Source: Candidatus Zixiibacteriota bacterium
GTDB taxonomy: Bacteria; Zixibacteria; MSB-5A5; GN15; PGXB01
Direction: 5' to 3'
DNA length: 5,817 nt
Assembly (NCBI GenBank): GCA_020345705.1
Contig: CP070766.1
Location: forward strand, 1,225,027-1,230,843
Shown here one piece after another: positions 4,860-5,817 of the stretch. Positions within the stretch are counted from its first letter, which is position 1. Each line of letters starts with the position of its first letter. The position numbers and the translations under genes are program-made. Below the pieces are notes generated by a model. It saw only the letters and a program-made list of their open reading frames with translations, searched no databases and was not told where the DNA came from.

Positions 4860-5817
4860 GTGAAACCATTCGATGAATTGACAAGACTTGGCAAAGTCCG
4901 AAGATTCAGGCAACTGGCAAAAGAAGCGCTGAAGGCCTACGGATTGGCAGATGCCGATTTCAAACTGGCAAGATTTGCCGGGAATGCTGTCTTCCTCGTC
5001 ATTGCATCAAACGTCGGTCATATCAAGACGGACGATGGGCTGTACGAGAAAGACCGATATCTTTTGCGCATCCACGATCGCAGCGAGCAGCCGACCGATG
5101 CAATTGGCTTGGAAATGGAGTGGCTGGCGGCCATTCGCCGGGATACCGGCCTACCGGTACCGGAACCCGTTCCAACACCGGAAGGAAAATTACTAGCACA
5201 AATCTCGATTCCCGGGATACCTGAGGAACGCAACTGCACGCTCCTCCGCTGGGTAAAGGGACGATTTATCACTAGTGGTATTCGGCCGCATCACTTCAGA
5301 GCTCAAGGCCGACTGATGGCGCAATTGCACAATCATGCGGCGCACTGGCGGCCCCCAAAGAATCTTACGAAACGCCGTTTCGACTGGATCGGGCTGTTTA
5401 GAGACGACGCCGGAGCCGGCCTCCCAAACAGCAAAGCGTGGCCGCTGCTGCCTCACCAATATAGAGAGCCTTTCGAAATTGTTGCCCGGAAAACAAAGCA
5501 CGTTATGGATGAGCTGGGGAAGAGTACTGACGTTTACGGTCTGATTCACGGTGACTGTGGTGTTGATGCCAACGTGCTGTTTTGGAGGGGCGAGGCACGC
5601 GCCATTGACTTCGACGGCTCCGGTTTCGGCTACTATGTGTACGATCTGACCCTCACCCTCGAGCACTGCTGGGAAGAGGCGGCTTATCCTCAGTATCGGG
5701 GTGCCCTGCTTGACGGATATGCAGAGTTCCGCGTCGTGCCTGAAGAACAATTGAAACATATGAACCTCTTCCTGGCGACCTTTTATGTTTATATGAGTCT
5801 CTGGACGGCGGCCCTTG
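4860..5817 (+). CDS. APH-type phosphotransferase (aminoglycoside/homoserine kinase-like), 3' truncated by the window
   Basis: A small-molecule kinase of the APH/choline kinase family, 319 codons visible and open at the window edge; relatives are usually only slightly longer. The N-lobe contains NAVFLV (42-47), RYLLRIH (66-72) and LEMEWLAAIRRDTGLPVPEPV (84-104), typical of this family. The hinge region has LLRWVKG (128-134). The catalytic loop is HGDCGVDANVLF (230-241), with D232 the likely catalytic base and N238 a metal ligand; IDFDGSGFG (249-257) supplies the metal-binding D250. The D-to-N spacing is six rather than the usual five. The start is GTG 4860, three bases after the hydrolase stop and in the same frame; no earlier start is possible. 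Soluble and cytoplasmic. The substrate (sugar, amino alcohol, antibiotic or other hydroxyl compound) cannot be read from sequence. Confidence 0.85.
   Translation, partial: MKPFDELTRLGKVRRFRQLAKEALKAYGLADADFKLARFAGNAVFLVIASNVGHIKTDDGLYEKDRYLLRIHDRSEQPTDAIGLEMEWLAAIRRDTGLPVPEPVPTPEGKLLAQISIPGIPEERNCTLLRWVKGRFITSGIRPHHFRAQGRLMAQLHNHAAHWRPPKNLTKRRFDWIGLFRDDAGAGLPNSKAWPLLPHQYREPFEIVARKTKHVMDELGKSTDVYGLIHGDCGVDANVLFWRGEARAIDFDGSGFGYYVYDLTLTLEHCWEEAAYPQYRGALLDGYAEFRVVPEEQLKHMNLFLATFYVYMSLWTAAL

Noticed and set aside
4853..4877. GTG at 4853 as the phosphotransferase start
   Set aside because: This frame meets a TGA within eight codons. GTG 4860 opens the correct frame with a fitting SD.
5193..5759. 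Open frame of 188 codons on the minus strand
   Set aside because: It is antisense to the phosphotransferase catalytic region. The plus strand reads through HGD and IDFD motifs without stops, so the minus-strand frame is a shadow.
1..5817. CRISPR arrays, insertion sequences, tRNA or rRNA genes
   Set aside because: No regularly spaced repeats, transposase motifs, terminal repeats with target duplications or tRNA arms were found on reading both strands.

Overview
The window reads as a piece of a chromosome from a Gram-negative-type bacterium of medium GC (roughly half G+C by eye). It has Sec signal peptides, clear purine-rich Shine-Dalgarno (SD) sites and one-directional gene packing. The lineage cannot be fixed from sequence alone. 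IRBP/tricorn-like S41 peptidases with short helical N-terminal domains are common in Bacteroidota, Acidobacteriota and several uncultured phyla, so an environmental lineage of that kind is a guess.

Layout: bases 1-67 are probably the tail of an upstream plus-strand gene, followed by a terminator-like hairpin (68-123). About 320 bases without a recognisable gene follow. They contain two dyads (144-165 and 357-422). A promoter with a near-perfect palindrome between its -35 and -10 elements (448-478) precedes five plus-strand genes. These are a MarR-family regulator (518-1000), two tandem paralogous exported S41 peptidases (1071-2438 and 2540-3625), a cytoplasmic beta-lactamase-fold serine hydrolase (3780-4856), and an APH-type phosphotransferase (4860 to beyond the window end). 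The phosphotransferase starts three bases after the hydrolase stop codon.

How the genes may work together (inference): the MarR protein probably binds the palindrome in its own promoter and so controls itself and perhaps the genes downstream. Two exported proteases would act outside the cytoplasm, while a serine hydrolase and a small-molecule kinase act inside. The last two genes are almost certainly co-translated. The gaps of 70, 101 and 154 bases between the first four genes leave open whether all five form one transcript. Each gap holds potential RNA structure, and the last one can pair over the SD site of the hydrolase gene. No mobile element, CRISPR array, tRNA or rRNA was seen. The individual families are known, and what deserves attention is the combination and the control elements.
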